From: Christensenella sp. UBA3700
Lineage (GTDB): Bacteria; Bacillota; Clostridia; Christensenellales; UBA3700
DNA: 12,990 nucleotides
Assembly (NCBI GenBank): GCA_002372775.1
Contig: DFIJ01000100.1
Location: forward strand, 1 to 12,990
Direction of reading: 5' to 3'
Part shown: positions 1 to 6,579 of the stretch, in pieces
How the letters are laid out: every line of letters starts with the position of its first letter
Numbering within the stretch: the stretch's first letter is position 1
Made by a program: the position numbers and the translations under genes
The notes under the pieces: generated by a model
Databases searched by the model: none
What the model saw: only the letters and a program-made list of their open reading frames with translations
Told to the model about the DNA's origin: nothing

Positions 1-59
1 TCCAACATTTGGGGTGCATATCATTCTAGGGGCAATATTTTTTATCGAATGTTTAATTA
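1..59. other. Intergenic edge downstream of rho
   Basis: Fifty-nine bases follow the rho stop. I see no terminator with a T-run. A GTTTAAT / ATTAAAC palindrome surrounds the stop codon, and the segment shares a 15-base string with the 3' end of the putative lipoprotein gene. Too little is present to identify what follows. Confidence 0.5.
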
Positions 60-1586
60 TTAAACTGGCTTTCTAAATGTAAAGCCATTCTTTTCCCAAG
101 CTTCTGTCATTCTTAGAATCTTATCAATAAAGTCTTGGTTAGTCTTTGTTGCATATAGCATATTTAGTAATTGTTCTGTAGCAGCATCAGATTCACCACT
201 AGATAACATCTTTCTAACAGCAAATGCACCTGTAAGTTCTTTTTGAGAAAGAAGTAAGTCTTCTCTTCTTGTGCTTGATTTGTTCAAATCAATAGCTGGG
301 AAGATTCTCTTTTCACTTAACTTTCTATCTAGGTGGATTTCCATATTACCAGTACCCTTGAATTCTTCGTAGATTACATCATCCATTCTACTACCTGTAT
401 CAACAAGCGCTGTTGCGATAATTGTTAAGCTACCACCATTTTCAATATTTCTTGCGCTACCAAAGAATTTCTTTGGTGGGTGTAATGCACCTGGATCCAT
501 ACCACCAGATAATGTTCTTCCTGTTGGAGGAACCGTTAGGTTATATGCACGAGCAAGTCTTGTTAATGAGTCCATGATAATTACAACATCTCTTCCAAGT
601 TCTACACTTCTTTTTGCTCTTTCGATTAAAAGTTCTGCAGCCTTTGTATGGTGTTCTGGAGTCTCATCGAATGTTGAATAAACGACTTCGCCTTTAATGC
701 TTCTTTGCATATCTGTTACTTCTTCTGGTCTTTCATCGATCAAAAGAACATATAATTCAACTTCTGGATAGTTAATGCTAATGGCATTAGCAATCTTCTT
801 TAATAGAGTTGTCTTACCAGCTTTAGGTGGAGATACAATCATAGCTCTTTGGCCCTTACCAATTGGAGCGATAAGGTCTATACATCTTATAGCTGTATCT
901 GAACCAGCTACAGTTTCAAGTGTTAATCTATGATCTGGGAAGATTGGAACAAGTGAATCAAAGTTAACTCTTTGTCTTGCCTTTTCTACAGGAAGGCCAT
1001 TAACCTTCTCTACAGATATAACAGCTGCTGGCTTATTTTCGTTGTTCTTCTTGGCAGTAGCAACAACAAAGTCACCAACTCTTAATCCTAGGCTTCTAAT
1101 TAATTTTGCAGATATGTATGCATCTTTTACACCATATTCACAGTTCTCAGCACGAAGGAAACCATAGCCTTCTTGAAGAATATCTAGAACACCGCTCTTA
1201 ACTTCTGTTTCAATTGCAGGTTCTTGATTTTCAACTGGCTTTTCTTCTTCCTTTGTTTCTTCTTTAGGAGCAACTTCTTCCTGTTTTATCTCCTCTTTTT
1301 GTTTTTTAGAAACCTTCTTTACTTTGTGTTCTTCCTTCTTCTCTTCTTTTTTTTGCTCTTGCTTTTCTTCAGTAGAAGCATTAGTTTCAGCCACTTTCTC
1401 TTCAATAACTGGTGTTTCTTGAGATACAGTTTCTTTTGCTTCCTTTTCTGCACTCTCCTTCTTAGCGTCAACTTCAATTAATGCATCGATTAATTCATCT
1501 TTTTTCTTTGCAGTAATGCCTTCTGTTTCGGCAATCATCTTTAGTTGAGCTAGAGTTAGTTTTTCTAAATCTTCTCTTTTAAACAT
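60..1586 (-). CDS. rho: Transcription termination factor Rho with a charged N-terminal insert
   Basis: Rho is a hexameric RNA-dependent ATPase/translocase that terminates transcription in the cytoplasm. The 508 residues show a Rho N-terminal helical domain (about 1-36, LTLAQLKMIAETEGI), then a low-complexity Lys/Glu-rich stretch (about 37-128), then the cold-shock-like RNA-binding domain (about 129-205, with YGFLR). The RecA-type motor has Walker A PPKAGKTT at 253-260, Walker B VVIIMD at 334-339, and the Q-loop PTGRTLSGG at 355-362. E. coli Rho has about 419 residues; the excess is the charged insert. The start at 1586 is preceded by AGAGGA at a normal distance. The gene follows the UPF0173 gene after about 100 nt that contain a hairpin. 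The stop TAA is at 60-62. The core motifs are complete, so the identification is very secure. The insert is probably disordered and its role is unknown. Confidence 0.98.
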   Translation of the reverse strand: MFKREDLEKLTLAQLKMIAETEGITAKKKDELIDALIEVDAKKESAEKEAKETVSQETPVIEEKVAETNASTEEKQEQKKEEKKEEHKVKKVSKKQKEEIKQEEVAPKEETKEEEKPVENQEPAIETEVKSGVLDILQEGYGFLRAENCEYGVKDAYISAKLIRSLGLRVGDFVVATAKKNNENKPAAVISVEKVNGLPVEKARQRVNFDSLVPIFPDHRLTLETVAGSDTAIRCIDLIAPIGKGQRAMIVSPPKAGKTTLLKKIANAISINYPEVELYVLLIDERPEEVTDMQRSIKGEVVYSTFDETPEHHTKAAELLIERAKRSVELGRDVVIIMDSLTRLARAYNLTVPPTGRTLSGGMDPGALHPPKKFFGSARNIENGGSLTIIATALVDTGSRMDDVIYEEFKGTGNMEIHLDRKLSEKRIFPAIDLNKSSTRREDLLLSQKELTGAFAVRKMLSSGESDAATEQLLNMLYATKTNQDFIDKILRMTEAWEKNGFTFRKPV

Positions 1587-1653
1587 TCGTAGTCCTCTTA
1601 TTATTTATTTTTTTTGAGTAATATAAATTGTTATGTAATGTATTTGGAATTTA

Positions 1654-1679
1654 TAGAGGGTGCTAAAAAACACCCTCTA
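1654..1679 (-). terminator. Stem-loop between the UPF0173 gene and rho, no clear U-tract
   Basis: A perfect 9-bp stem (TAGAGGGTG / CACCCTCTA) with an 8-nt loop lies just after the metallo-hydrolase stop codon. On the transcribed strand it is followed by TAAATTCC rather than a run of T, so it is a weak intrinsic terminator at best. It could instead be an mRNA 3'-end structure or a leader element of rho. Confidence 0.45.
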
Positions 1680-1690
1680 GGATTTTAAAA

Positions 1691-2344
1691 TTAGAATTTT
1701 TCGTCTTTGAATACGTAAACTTTTGTATTATCGCCATCGAACATTTCTCTGTCGAATTCAGCTTCTTCGCCGCTAACATAAACTATTTGTTCTTCATCGA
1801 ATAGATCTAAGAAAGAGTCTACAGTATCGATATCGAACTTGCAGCTTGGTGTCTTATAATGCATTGGTATTACTACATCTGGCATTAAGAAGTCTACATA
1901 TTCTTTTGCTTTTTCAGCATCGATTGTATATATACCACCAACTGGAATAAATAAGATGTTTACAGAACCGATTGATTCACAAACTTCTACAGAAAGTTCT
2001 TCACCAATGTCGCCCATATGGCAAACATCAATACCATCCATTCTATATGTATATATATGGTTTTCACCTCTTAGAGCACCTCTTGCATCGTCATGAGAGC
2101 TTAAGATTGTAGCAATAGACACGCCGCCTATTTCCCAAGATCCTATGCTATCAATGACTGTAGGGTTGCCCTTAACATTTTGAAGAGCATTATGATCCTT
2201 ATGTGAATGAGATATTGTTACAACGTTAGCCTCAGTAGGTTCCATTTTGTAACCAATATAATCATTATATGGATCAGTTACTATAGATGTGCCAGTAGAT
2301 TCTGTTAATTTAAAACATGAATGTCCTAGCCATTGAATTTTCAT
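1691..2344 (-). CDS. UPF0173-type metallo-beta-lactamase-fold hydrolase
   Basis: This is a 217-residue cytoplasmic metallo-beta-lactamase-fold protein. It begins with the family-typical WLGHSCFKL. The zinc-binding set is present: HSHKDH at 46-51, His84 in SSHDDARG, Asp112 in MGDIGEE, and His162 in IPMHYKT. Length and the HSCF start match the UPF0173/YtkL-like group, whose physiological substrate is not established. The ATG at 2344 is chosen over an in-frame TTG five codons upstream, because GAGGAG sits 7 nt before this ATG and because MKIQWLGHSC is the usual start of the family. That GAGGAG is made of the last two sense codons (Glu-Glu) of prs, so the two genes are almost certainly co-transcribed and translationally coupled. 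The fold is certain; the reaction is not. Confidence 0.9.
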   Translation of the reverse strand: MKIQWLGHSCFKLTESTGTSIVTDPYNDYIGYKMEPTEANVVTISHSHKDHNALQNVKGNPTVIDSIGSWEIGGVSIATILSSHDDARGALRGENHIYTYRMDGIDVCHMGDIGEELSVEVCESIGSVNILFIPVGGIYTIDAEKAKEYVDFLMPDVVIPMHYKTPSCKFDIDTVDSFLDLFDEEQIVYVSGEEAEFDREMFDGDNTKVYVFKDEKF

Positions 2345-2348
2345 ATTA

Positions 2349-3545
2349 TTACTCCTCAATATTTAGTGCTAATTGCTCTGGCTTGTTTTCTTTATATTTC
2401 TCAACTAATTCAACGATCTTATCATGTGGATCTAGAAGTGGAGATAAAGATAAACCTTGGTCACAAGCAGAAATAATATAAGCGATGAACTTAGACATAT
2501 CAGCTTGAACAAACCATGGCTTGTCTAACATTTCCTTGTAAGAATATGTTAGGTTTGTGCTTAGAACGGCAGTAAATAAACCTTCGTCATAAGCCTTTTG
2601 GAATTTCTCTAAACCTTCTGTGAATAAAGCATAAGTACAGCATAAGAAGATCTTACCGCAGCCTCTTGCCTTTAATTCCTTACAAAGGTGTAGCATACTA
2701 TCACCTGTAGCTAAGATATCATCTGCTACGAAGATAGTCATATCTTTAACATCGTTACCGATGTATTCATGTGCAACGATTGGGTTACGACCATTAACGA
2801 TGTGAGCATAATCACGTCTCTTGTAGAACATACCTAAATCTACTCCAAGAACTGAAGCATAGAAGATATTTCTAGACATAGCACCTTCATCTGGTGATAC
2901 TACTAGGAAGTGATCCTTATCCATTTCAAGATTTGGGAAGTGCTTTAATAAAGCCTTTAAAATTTGGTATGTAGGATAGAAATTATCAAATCCCATTAAT
3001 GGTTCAGCATTTTGAACTCTTGGATCATGAGCATCGAAAGTGATAACATCACTAACACCCATACTATTTAATTCATGTAACATTTGTGAGCAATCTAGAG
3101 ATTCTCTAGCGCTTCTTCTATGTTGTCTTCCACCATATAAGTTTGGCATAACAACTGTGATCTTCTTTGCATTACCAGCGATAGCACCGATAAGTCTCTT
3201 TAAATCAGCATAGTGGTCATCTGGAGACATACGATTTGGTGTTCCAAACATATTGTATGTAATAGAATAGTTACCGCAATCGCAAAGGATATATAAATCT
3301 TTTCCCCTAACTGATTCAAGAATTAAACCTTTTCCATCACCAGTTGTGAATCTTGGACAAGAATTCTTAATAAGGAATGTATCCTTGTGTGTCTTAACTC
3401 CACTCTTTTCAGCAGCTTCGTTGTACCATTTTGTTATGTAATAATCAACTTTTTCACCCAAGTCTTGAGCACCAGCCATAGCTAAGATAGCCATGTTGGA
3501 CATATCTTGGTTTACCTTGAAAACAGACTCATAGTATGGTTTCAT
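2349..3545 (-). CDS. prs: Ribose-phosphate pyrophosphokinase (PRPP synthetase), long form
   Basis: The enzyme makes PRPP from ribose 5-phosphate and ATP for purine, pyrimidine, NAD, His and Trp synthesis. The protein has 398 residues, longer than the roughly 315 of classical class I enzymes because of an N-terminal extension of about 60 residues and insertions. Similar long forms are known in Clostridia. Visible motifs are LYGGRQHRRS near 137-145 (counterpart of the ATP-loop ARQDRK), FDAHDP at 170-175, VVSPDEGAMSR at 215-225, KRRDY at 242-246, and the PRPP-binding loop FVADDILATGDS at 272-283. The ATG at 3545 is chosen over an upstream in-frame TTG because GGAGG lies 5 nt before it and would be buried in the longer reading. 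The gene is preceded by a promoter and a leader of about 150 nt, and is followed without a gap by the UPF0173 gene. The function is secure. Confidence 0.93.
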   Translation of the reverse strand: MKPYYESVFKVNQDMSNMAILAMAGAQDLGEKVDYYITKWYNEAAEKSGVKTHKDTFLIKNSCPRFTTGDGKGLILESVRGKDLYILCDCGNYSITYNMFGTPNRMSPDDHYADLKRLIGAIAGNAKKITVVMPNLYGGRQHRRSARESLDCSQMLHELNSMGVSDVITFDAHDPRVQNAEPLMGFDNFYPTYQILKALLKHFPNLEMDKDHFLVVSPDEGAMSRNIFYASVLGVDLGMFYKRRDYAHIVNGRNPIVAHEYIGNDVKDMTIFVADDILATGDSMLHLCKELKARGCGKIFLCCTYALFTEGLEKFQKAYDEGLFTAVLSTNLTYSYKEMLDKPWFVQADMSKFIAYIISACDQGLSLSPLLDPHDKIVELVEKYKENKPEQLALNIEE

Positions 3546-3697
3546 TGTATCCTCCAATATTATTTATATATAAATTTTTATTTTTTTTGAAATTAAAAGA
3601 ATAATTAGAGAGGTGAACATTCTCCCTATCTTGAATGGTTTCTATTATAATTGTCGCGGGTAAATCCATTGAAATCCTCTCGATAAATTATCTACTT
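3546..3697 (-). promoter_or_regulatory. prs 5' leader with nested stems
   Basis: From the predicted start near 3697 to the prs ATG there are about 152 nt. GAGAGG (3676-3681) can pair with CCTCTC (3608-3613). Inside this, AATGG-A-TTT (3662-3670) can pair with AAACCATT (3634-3641) with one bulged base. CCTCTC could also pair locally with GGGAGA near 3620-3626, giving an alternative fold. I do not recognise a known riboswitch class. An internal TATAAT (3644-3649) with only a weak -35 (TTCAAT, 3668-3673) could be a second promoter. The 3' part is AT-rich up to the ribosome binding site. Confidence 0.35.
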
Positions 3698-3703
3698 GGT
3701 TAT

Positions 3704-3732
3704 ATTCTAACACTTAATTATATATTCTTCAA
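3704..3732 (-). promoter_or_regulatory. Predicted prs promoter
   Basis: A TTGAAG -35 element (3727-3732) is 17 nt from a TAGAAT -10 element (3704-3709), with TG placed one base before the -10. Transcription would start near 3697. It lies 29 nt beyond the ispE stop, where I see no intrinsic terminator, so prs may also receive ispE readthrough. Confidence 0.55.
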
Positions 3733-3760
3733 TTATTTTAGCGCGTATATATAAAGATTT

Positions 3761-4570
3761 TTATATCTCTTTAATACCATATGGAAGAGTTTTTATTACC
3801 TTTTTAAAGATATATCCATCAAGTTTATCTACACAAGCCTTTGCTTCATCCTCGCTATTAAAGATTCCTATTACTGCACTACCTGAGCCTGTCATAAACA
3901 CTTTATCTGTATATTTAGCAAGCTCATTTTTAGTATATAAAATATCTTCGCATATACTCTCAGCCGGCTTTTCTAGAACATTAAAGCATTCTTTTCCATT
4001 ACCTAAATCTATCACGTCATTAACAACACGTCCAACTTCATCAAACTTCTTATAAACTTGACCTGTTTCACCGCCATAAGACTTTTGAGCAATAACCATT
4101 GTTAGTGGAATGAATTCAGAAGGATGAACTATCTCTCCTCTTCCTTTAACAGTTGCGGGGCCACCTTTCATCATATATACAACATCGCTTCCAACACTAA
4201 GTGCAAGCTTTGTCATATGTGATGTATCTACGCCATATAATTTACTGTAGCAATAGAAAACGCCAGCAGCATCAGCAGATGAACCACCAACACCAGCCTT
4301 CATTGGAATATGTTTTTCAATCTCGATTTTAATTGGATATCCATAAGCAAGTTCTAAAAGTTCAACAGCTTTTGTTGCTGTATTTTTTTCATCTTGCAAA
4401 ACGCCATCCATATAAACTTCACTCTTTAAAGCTTTATAAGCTTTGATTACATCAAAAACATCAATGGATGCCATATCCATATTTAATGCATGATAGCCAT
4501 CATCGAATGTCCCAGTAATATCTAGTTTTAAATTGATTTTTGCAAAAACCCTTATCGTAATTTGTTCCAT
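3761..4570 (-). CDS. ispE: 4-diphosphocytidyl-2-C-methyl-D-erythritol kinase
   Basis: This cytoplasmic GHMP kinase phosphorylates CDP-methylerythritol with ATP in the non-mevalonate (MEP) route to isoprenoids. The 269-residue protein has the N-terminal FAKINLKLDITG (9-20), DDGYH at 23-27, the glycine-rich ATP loop KAGVGGSSADAAG (91-103) with the expected catalytic Asp100, the segment MMKGGPATVKGRGE (133-146), and MTGSGSAVIGIF (226-237). It is slightly shorter than the usual 280-290 residues. The ATG at 4570 is chosen over an ATG 15 codons upstream. MEQITIRVFAKINL is the normal family start, and the longer reading would begin upstream of the promoter that ends 6 nt before 4570. No Shine-Dalgarno sequence precedes this ATG, which fits a leaderless mRNA. 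The glycine loop seems one residue shorter than the usual GLGGGSSDAA, but its core is intact. Confidence 0.93.
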   Translation of the reverse strand: MEQITIRVFAKINLKLDITGTFDDGYHALNMDMASIDVFDVIKAYKALKSEVYMDGVLQDEKNTATKAVELLELAYGYPIKIEIEKHIPMKAGVGGSSADAAGVFYCYSKLYGVDTSHMTKLALSVGSDVVYMMKGGPATVKGRGEIVHPSEFIPLTMVIAQKSYGGETGQVYKKFDEVGRVVNDVIDLGNGKECFNVLEKPAESICEDILYTKNELAKYTDKVFMTGSGSAVIGIFNSEDEAKACVDKLDGYIFKKVIKTLPYGIKEI

Positions 4571-4576
4571 ATTTTG

Positions 4577-4605
4577 AGTATAACACGTAAATATATTAGT
4601 GTAAA
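4577..4605 (-). promoter_or_regulatory. Predicted ispE promoter giving a leaderless mRNA
   Basis: TTTACA (4600-4605) is separated by exactly 17 nt from TATACT (4577-4582), which has an extended -10 TGT directly before it. Six bases (CAAAAT) separate the -10 from the ATG at 4570, so the standard +1 position falls on the A of the start codon. The element sits just downstream of the terminator of the ANTAR gene, as expected for a new transcription unit. Confidence 0.72.
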
Positions 4606-4620
4606 TATAAGGCAAAATAT

Positions 4621-4644
4621 AAAAAGGCAGATTGCTCTGCCTTT
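4621..4644 (-). terminator. Intrinsic terminator of the GlnA-like/ANTAR unit
   Basis: A perfect 9-bp stem (AAAGGCAGA / TCTGCCTTT) closes a GCAA tetraloop and runs into a short T-run (4621-4625, partly shared with the stem). It starts 3 nt after the stop codon of the ANTAR gene and ends 16 nt before the ispE -35 element. Confidence 0.88.
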
Positions 4645-4647
4645 AGT

Positions 4648-5211
4648 TTAAACATACATGTTTATAATATTTTCAGCCACTTCTTTTTTAGTAATTCTTT
4701 GATCTTTCGCTGTCTTGTCTAAGTGTCTATGAGCATCATCTTCAGTCATTTTCAGTTTTTCCATAAGAAGCATTTTTGCTCTACTCACTACTTTTATTTC
4801 TTCAACTTTATCTTTTAATTTTTGGTTTTGATCCAATAAAATTGCCATTCTCTTTTCTTGGGCTCTAAATAAAGAAACTACCTTATACATAGCTCTTGCT
4901 GATACTGGCTTTGCAAATACAACAACACCATTGTATTCAAGTCTTTCTTCTAAAGAAGAAGCTATTTCACTTTTTGCTATAACAATAGCGTTAGCTGATG
5001 TTGAATTAAAGCAATCAAGTGCTACTCTATCTCCAAGCTCATCAACAAGTGGAGTATTAACAATAATTACTGAATAATTTCTTGCAGCATATCTTCTACG
5101 TGCTTCATTGCCCGATTTAGCGCAGTCAATAGTACCATAGCCTGCTCTTTTAAACATTTGAGCAAGCTCTTGTGGCATATCTGTAGATGAAACAAATAGA
5201 ATTTCTGACAT
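4648..5211 (-). CDS. ANTAR-domain RNA-binding antiterminator with degenerate receiver
   Basis: ANTAR proteins bind paired hairpins in nascent mRNA and prevent transcription termination; many control nitrogen genes. This 187-residue protein has an N-terminal receiver-like fold (about 3-112), a predicted coiled coil (about 115-142), and a C-terminal ANTAR domain (about 131-186) with the typical pattern AKMLLM (145-150), Ala160, Leu164, Ala168, ITKKEVAENII (173-183). The receiver looks non-phosphorylatable. Asn52 in VIIVNTP occupies the phosphoacceptor Asp position, Ser8-Ser9 replace the acidic pair, and Ala79 replaces the Ser/Thr; only Lys101 of the active site remains. The gene starts 10 nt after the GlnA-like gene, has no clear Shine-Dalgarno sequence, and ends at a strong terminator, so it is probably translationally coupled to its upstream partner. 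The ANTAR identity is secure; the nitrogen role is inferred from context. Confidence 0.9.
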   Translation of the reverse strand: MSEILFVSSTDMPQELAQMFKRAGYGTIDCAKSGNEARRRYAARNYSVIIVNTPLVDELGDRVALDCFNSTSANAIVIAKSEIASSLEERLEYNGVVVFAKPVSARAMYKVVSLFRAQEKRMAILLDQNQKLKDKVEEIKVVSRAKMLLMEKLKMTEDDAHRHLDKTAKDQRITKKEVAENIINMYV

Positions 5212-5221
5212 TTATTTATTA

Positions 5222-6502
5222 TTAGATTCTTCCGAAATATTTATCATTTAAGAATTTTTCTTTGCTTGTTGCCATTCCATAGTCTTCAAGTTCATTTTCC
5301 TTATATTCAATATATTGAGTTAAATGCTTTGATGGAATGTACATCTTAACAAATTCACTATTCTTCGCAAGTTTAATAGCTTCGCCTAAATCTAGAGGTA
5401 AAGCCTTATAATTCATTTCGTTTGCTGTTGTAATAATTTCAGGTACAGGGTCTGTTAATTGCATATTCTTTTCAAGACCTTCAGCACCAGCAAATAGAAG
5501 CAATGCATAAGCAACATATGGATTACATGCAGGGTCTGCAGAATTAATTGTTGCCTTATGAGCACTAACCTTAATTACTTGGTGGAACTTAGATGTAGCC
5601 CATCCAATATACTTAGGTGCTGTAGCGTAGTTAAATCTATCATATGAGTTTGGAGTTGGATTTAAGAATAAGGTGATTTCTGCAATTCTATTTAGAATAC
5701 CTGCAAGGAAACTCTTAACTTCTTTAGAATTAACATCTAACTTTTCTCCGTTCTTCTTTAATTGAACGTTAACTCTTAGAGCGCTACCTTCTTCATTATC
5801 TAAAGGCTTTGGTAAGAATGAAGCGTATAAACCATTAATAGCAGCAATAGATTTAACTGTTGATTTAAATGTAATTAAATCATCAGCTGCAAGTAATGCA
5901 TCGTTATAGTTGAATTTAATTTCGTTTTGGCCAGGACCTTTTTCATGGTGTGAAGAACTTGGCTTGATACCAAAACTTTCAAGATTGAAACAAATCTCTC
6001 TTCTAATATTCTCACCTTTATCTAAAGGTGCAGCATCTAGATAACCTGCGTTATCAAATGGAATATTAGTTGGCTTTCCTTTTTCATCTTGTTCAAACAA
6101 ATAGAAATCGCAATCTGAACCGATTATGCAAGAATAACCTAATTTAGATAATCTATCTTGAGCATTCTTTAAAAGAACTCTTCCATCGCATTCTGCGATA
6201 GTGCCATCAGCATGCATTAAATGGCAATACATTCTAACAACAGAGCCATGTTGTGGTCTCCATGGTAGAACATGCAAAGTTGATGGATCTGGATATAATC
6301 TAATATCTCCTCTTTCATAACTTGCAATACCATCAAATGCTTCTTCTTCAATTGGCATACCTTTTTCAAAGATACTTTCTAATTGATCAGCAAAAATTGA
6401 AACATTCTTTAAGTTGCCCAGAGCGTCACAAAAAGCAAGCTTAACGAATTTAACGTCGTTTTCTTGAATAAAATCTAAAACGTCTTGTTCTGTACGATTC
6501 AT
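5222..6502 (-). CDS. GlnA-like protein (type I glutamine synthetase family), probably catalytically dead
   Basis: This 426-residue protein has the overall layout of type I glutamine synthetase: a beta-grasp N-terminal domain (about 15-100) and then the catalytic-fold domain. Family landmarks persist: FDG at 56-58, SHHEKGPGQNEI at 184-195, PKPL at 231-234, NSYDRF at 285-290, and DPACNPY at 323-329. By-eye comparison with catalytic enzymes shows loss of key residues. The GSGMH loop is GSALR (239-243), so the metal-ligand His is Arg243. The flap Glu is Thr294. The RxExR strand is KATIN (316-320), losing a metal-ligand Glu and an Arg. About five residues are missing before that strand, and the first two metal Glu are Asp130 and Asp132. 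The ATG at 6502 is preceded by AGAGGTG; an ATG 18 codons upstream has no ribosome binding site and adds a non-family hydrophobic stretch. Family membership is secure; activity is doubtful. Confidence 0.9.
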   Translation of the reverse strand: MNRTEQDVLDFIQENDVKFVKLAFCDALGNLKNVSIFADQLESIFEKGMPIEEEAFDGIASYERGDIRLYPDPSTLHVLPWRPQHGSVVRMYCHLMHADGTIAECDGRVLLKNAQDRLSKLGYSCIIGSDCDFYLFEQDEKGKPTNIPFDNAGYLDAAPLDKGENIRREICFNLESFGIKPSSSHHEKGPGQNEIKFNYNDALLAADDLITFKSTVKSIAAINGLYASFLPKPLDNEEGSALRVNVQLKKNGEKLDVNSKEVKSFLAGILNRIAEITLFLNPTPNSYDRFNYATAPKYIGWATSKFHQVIKVSAHKATINSADPACNPYVAYALLLFAGAEGLEKNMQLTDPVPEIITTANEMNYKALPLDLGEAIKLAKNSEFVKMYIPSKHLTQYIEYKENELEDYGMATSKEKFLNDKYFGRI

Positions 6503-6536
6503 TTCACACCTCTTGAAAATAAATATTATTATATAA

Positions 6537-6566
6537 ATTATAAAACGTACGCGCACATACGCGCAA
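6537..6566 (-). promoter_or_regulatory. Predicted promoter of the GlnA-like/ANTAR unit
   Basis: TTGCGC (6561-6566) and TATAAT (6537-6542) are 18 nt apart; transcription would start near 6530 and give a leader of about 28 nt. The spacer and -35 are overlapped by the GC-rich tandem repeat. The leader is too short to hold a two-hairpin ANTAR target, so self-antitermination at this site is unlikely. Confidence 0.5.
6548..6565. repeat. Tandem TACGCGCA repeat in promoter, possible operator
   Basis: TACGCGCA occurs at 6548-6555 and 6558-6565, one helical turn apart (10 bp). It lies within the predicted promoter of the GlnA-like gene and stands out as GC-rich in AT-rich DNA. The position would suit a DNA-binding regulator. 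Confidence 0.4.
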
Positions 6567-6579
6567 TGATTATATATGT

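Noticed and set aside
1..24. Minus-strand ATG reading MICTPNVG toward the window edge
   Set aside because: Only eight codons are visible, there is no ribosome binding site, and the peptide is not recognisable.
1334..1360. Run of eight A in the rho coding strand as a frameshift or phase-variation site
   Set aside because: It lies in a naturally Lys-rich stretch, the frame is continuous into a complete motor domain, and shifted frames give no sensible product.
4571..4615. Upstream ATG for ispE
   Set aside because: The added residues overlap the promoter and are not part of the family; the downstream ATG begins the conserved domain.
6503..6556. Upstream ATG giving the GlnA-like protein an 18-residue hydrophobic N-terminus
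   Set aside because: It would start upstream of the predicted -10, lacks a ribosome binding site and does not fit the family; ATG at 6502 has AGAGGTG.
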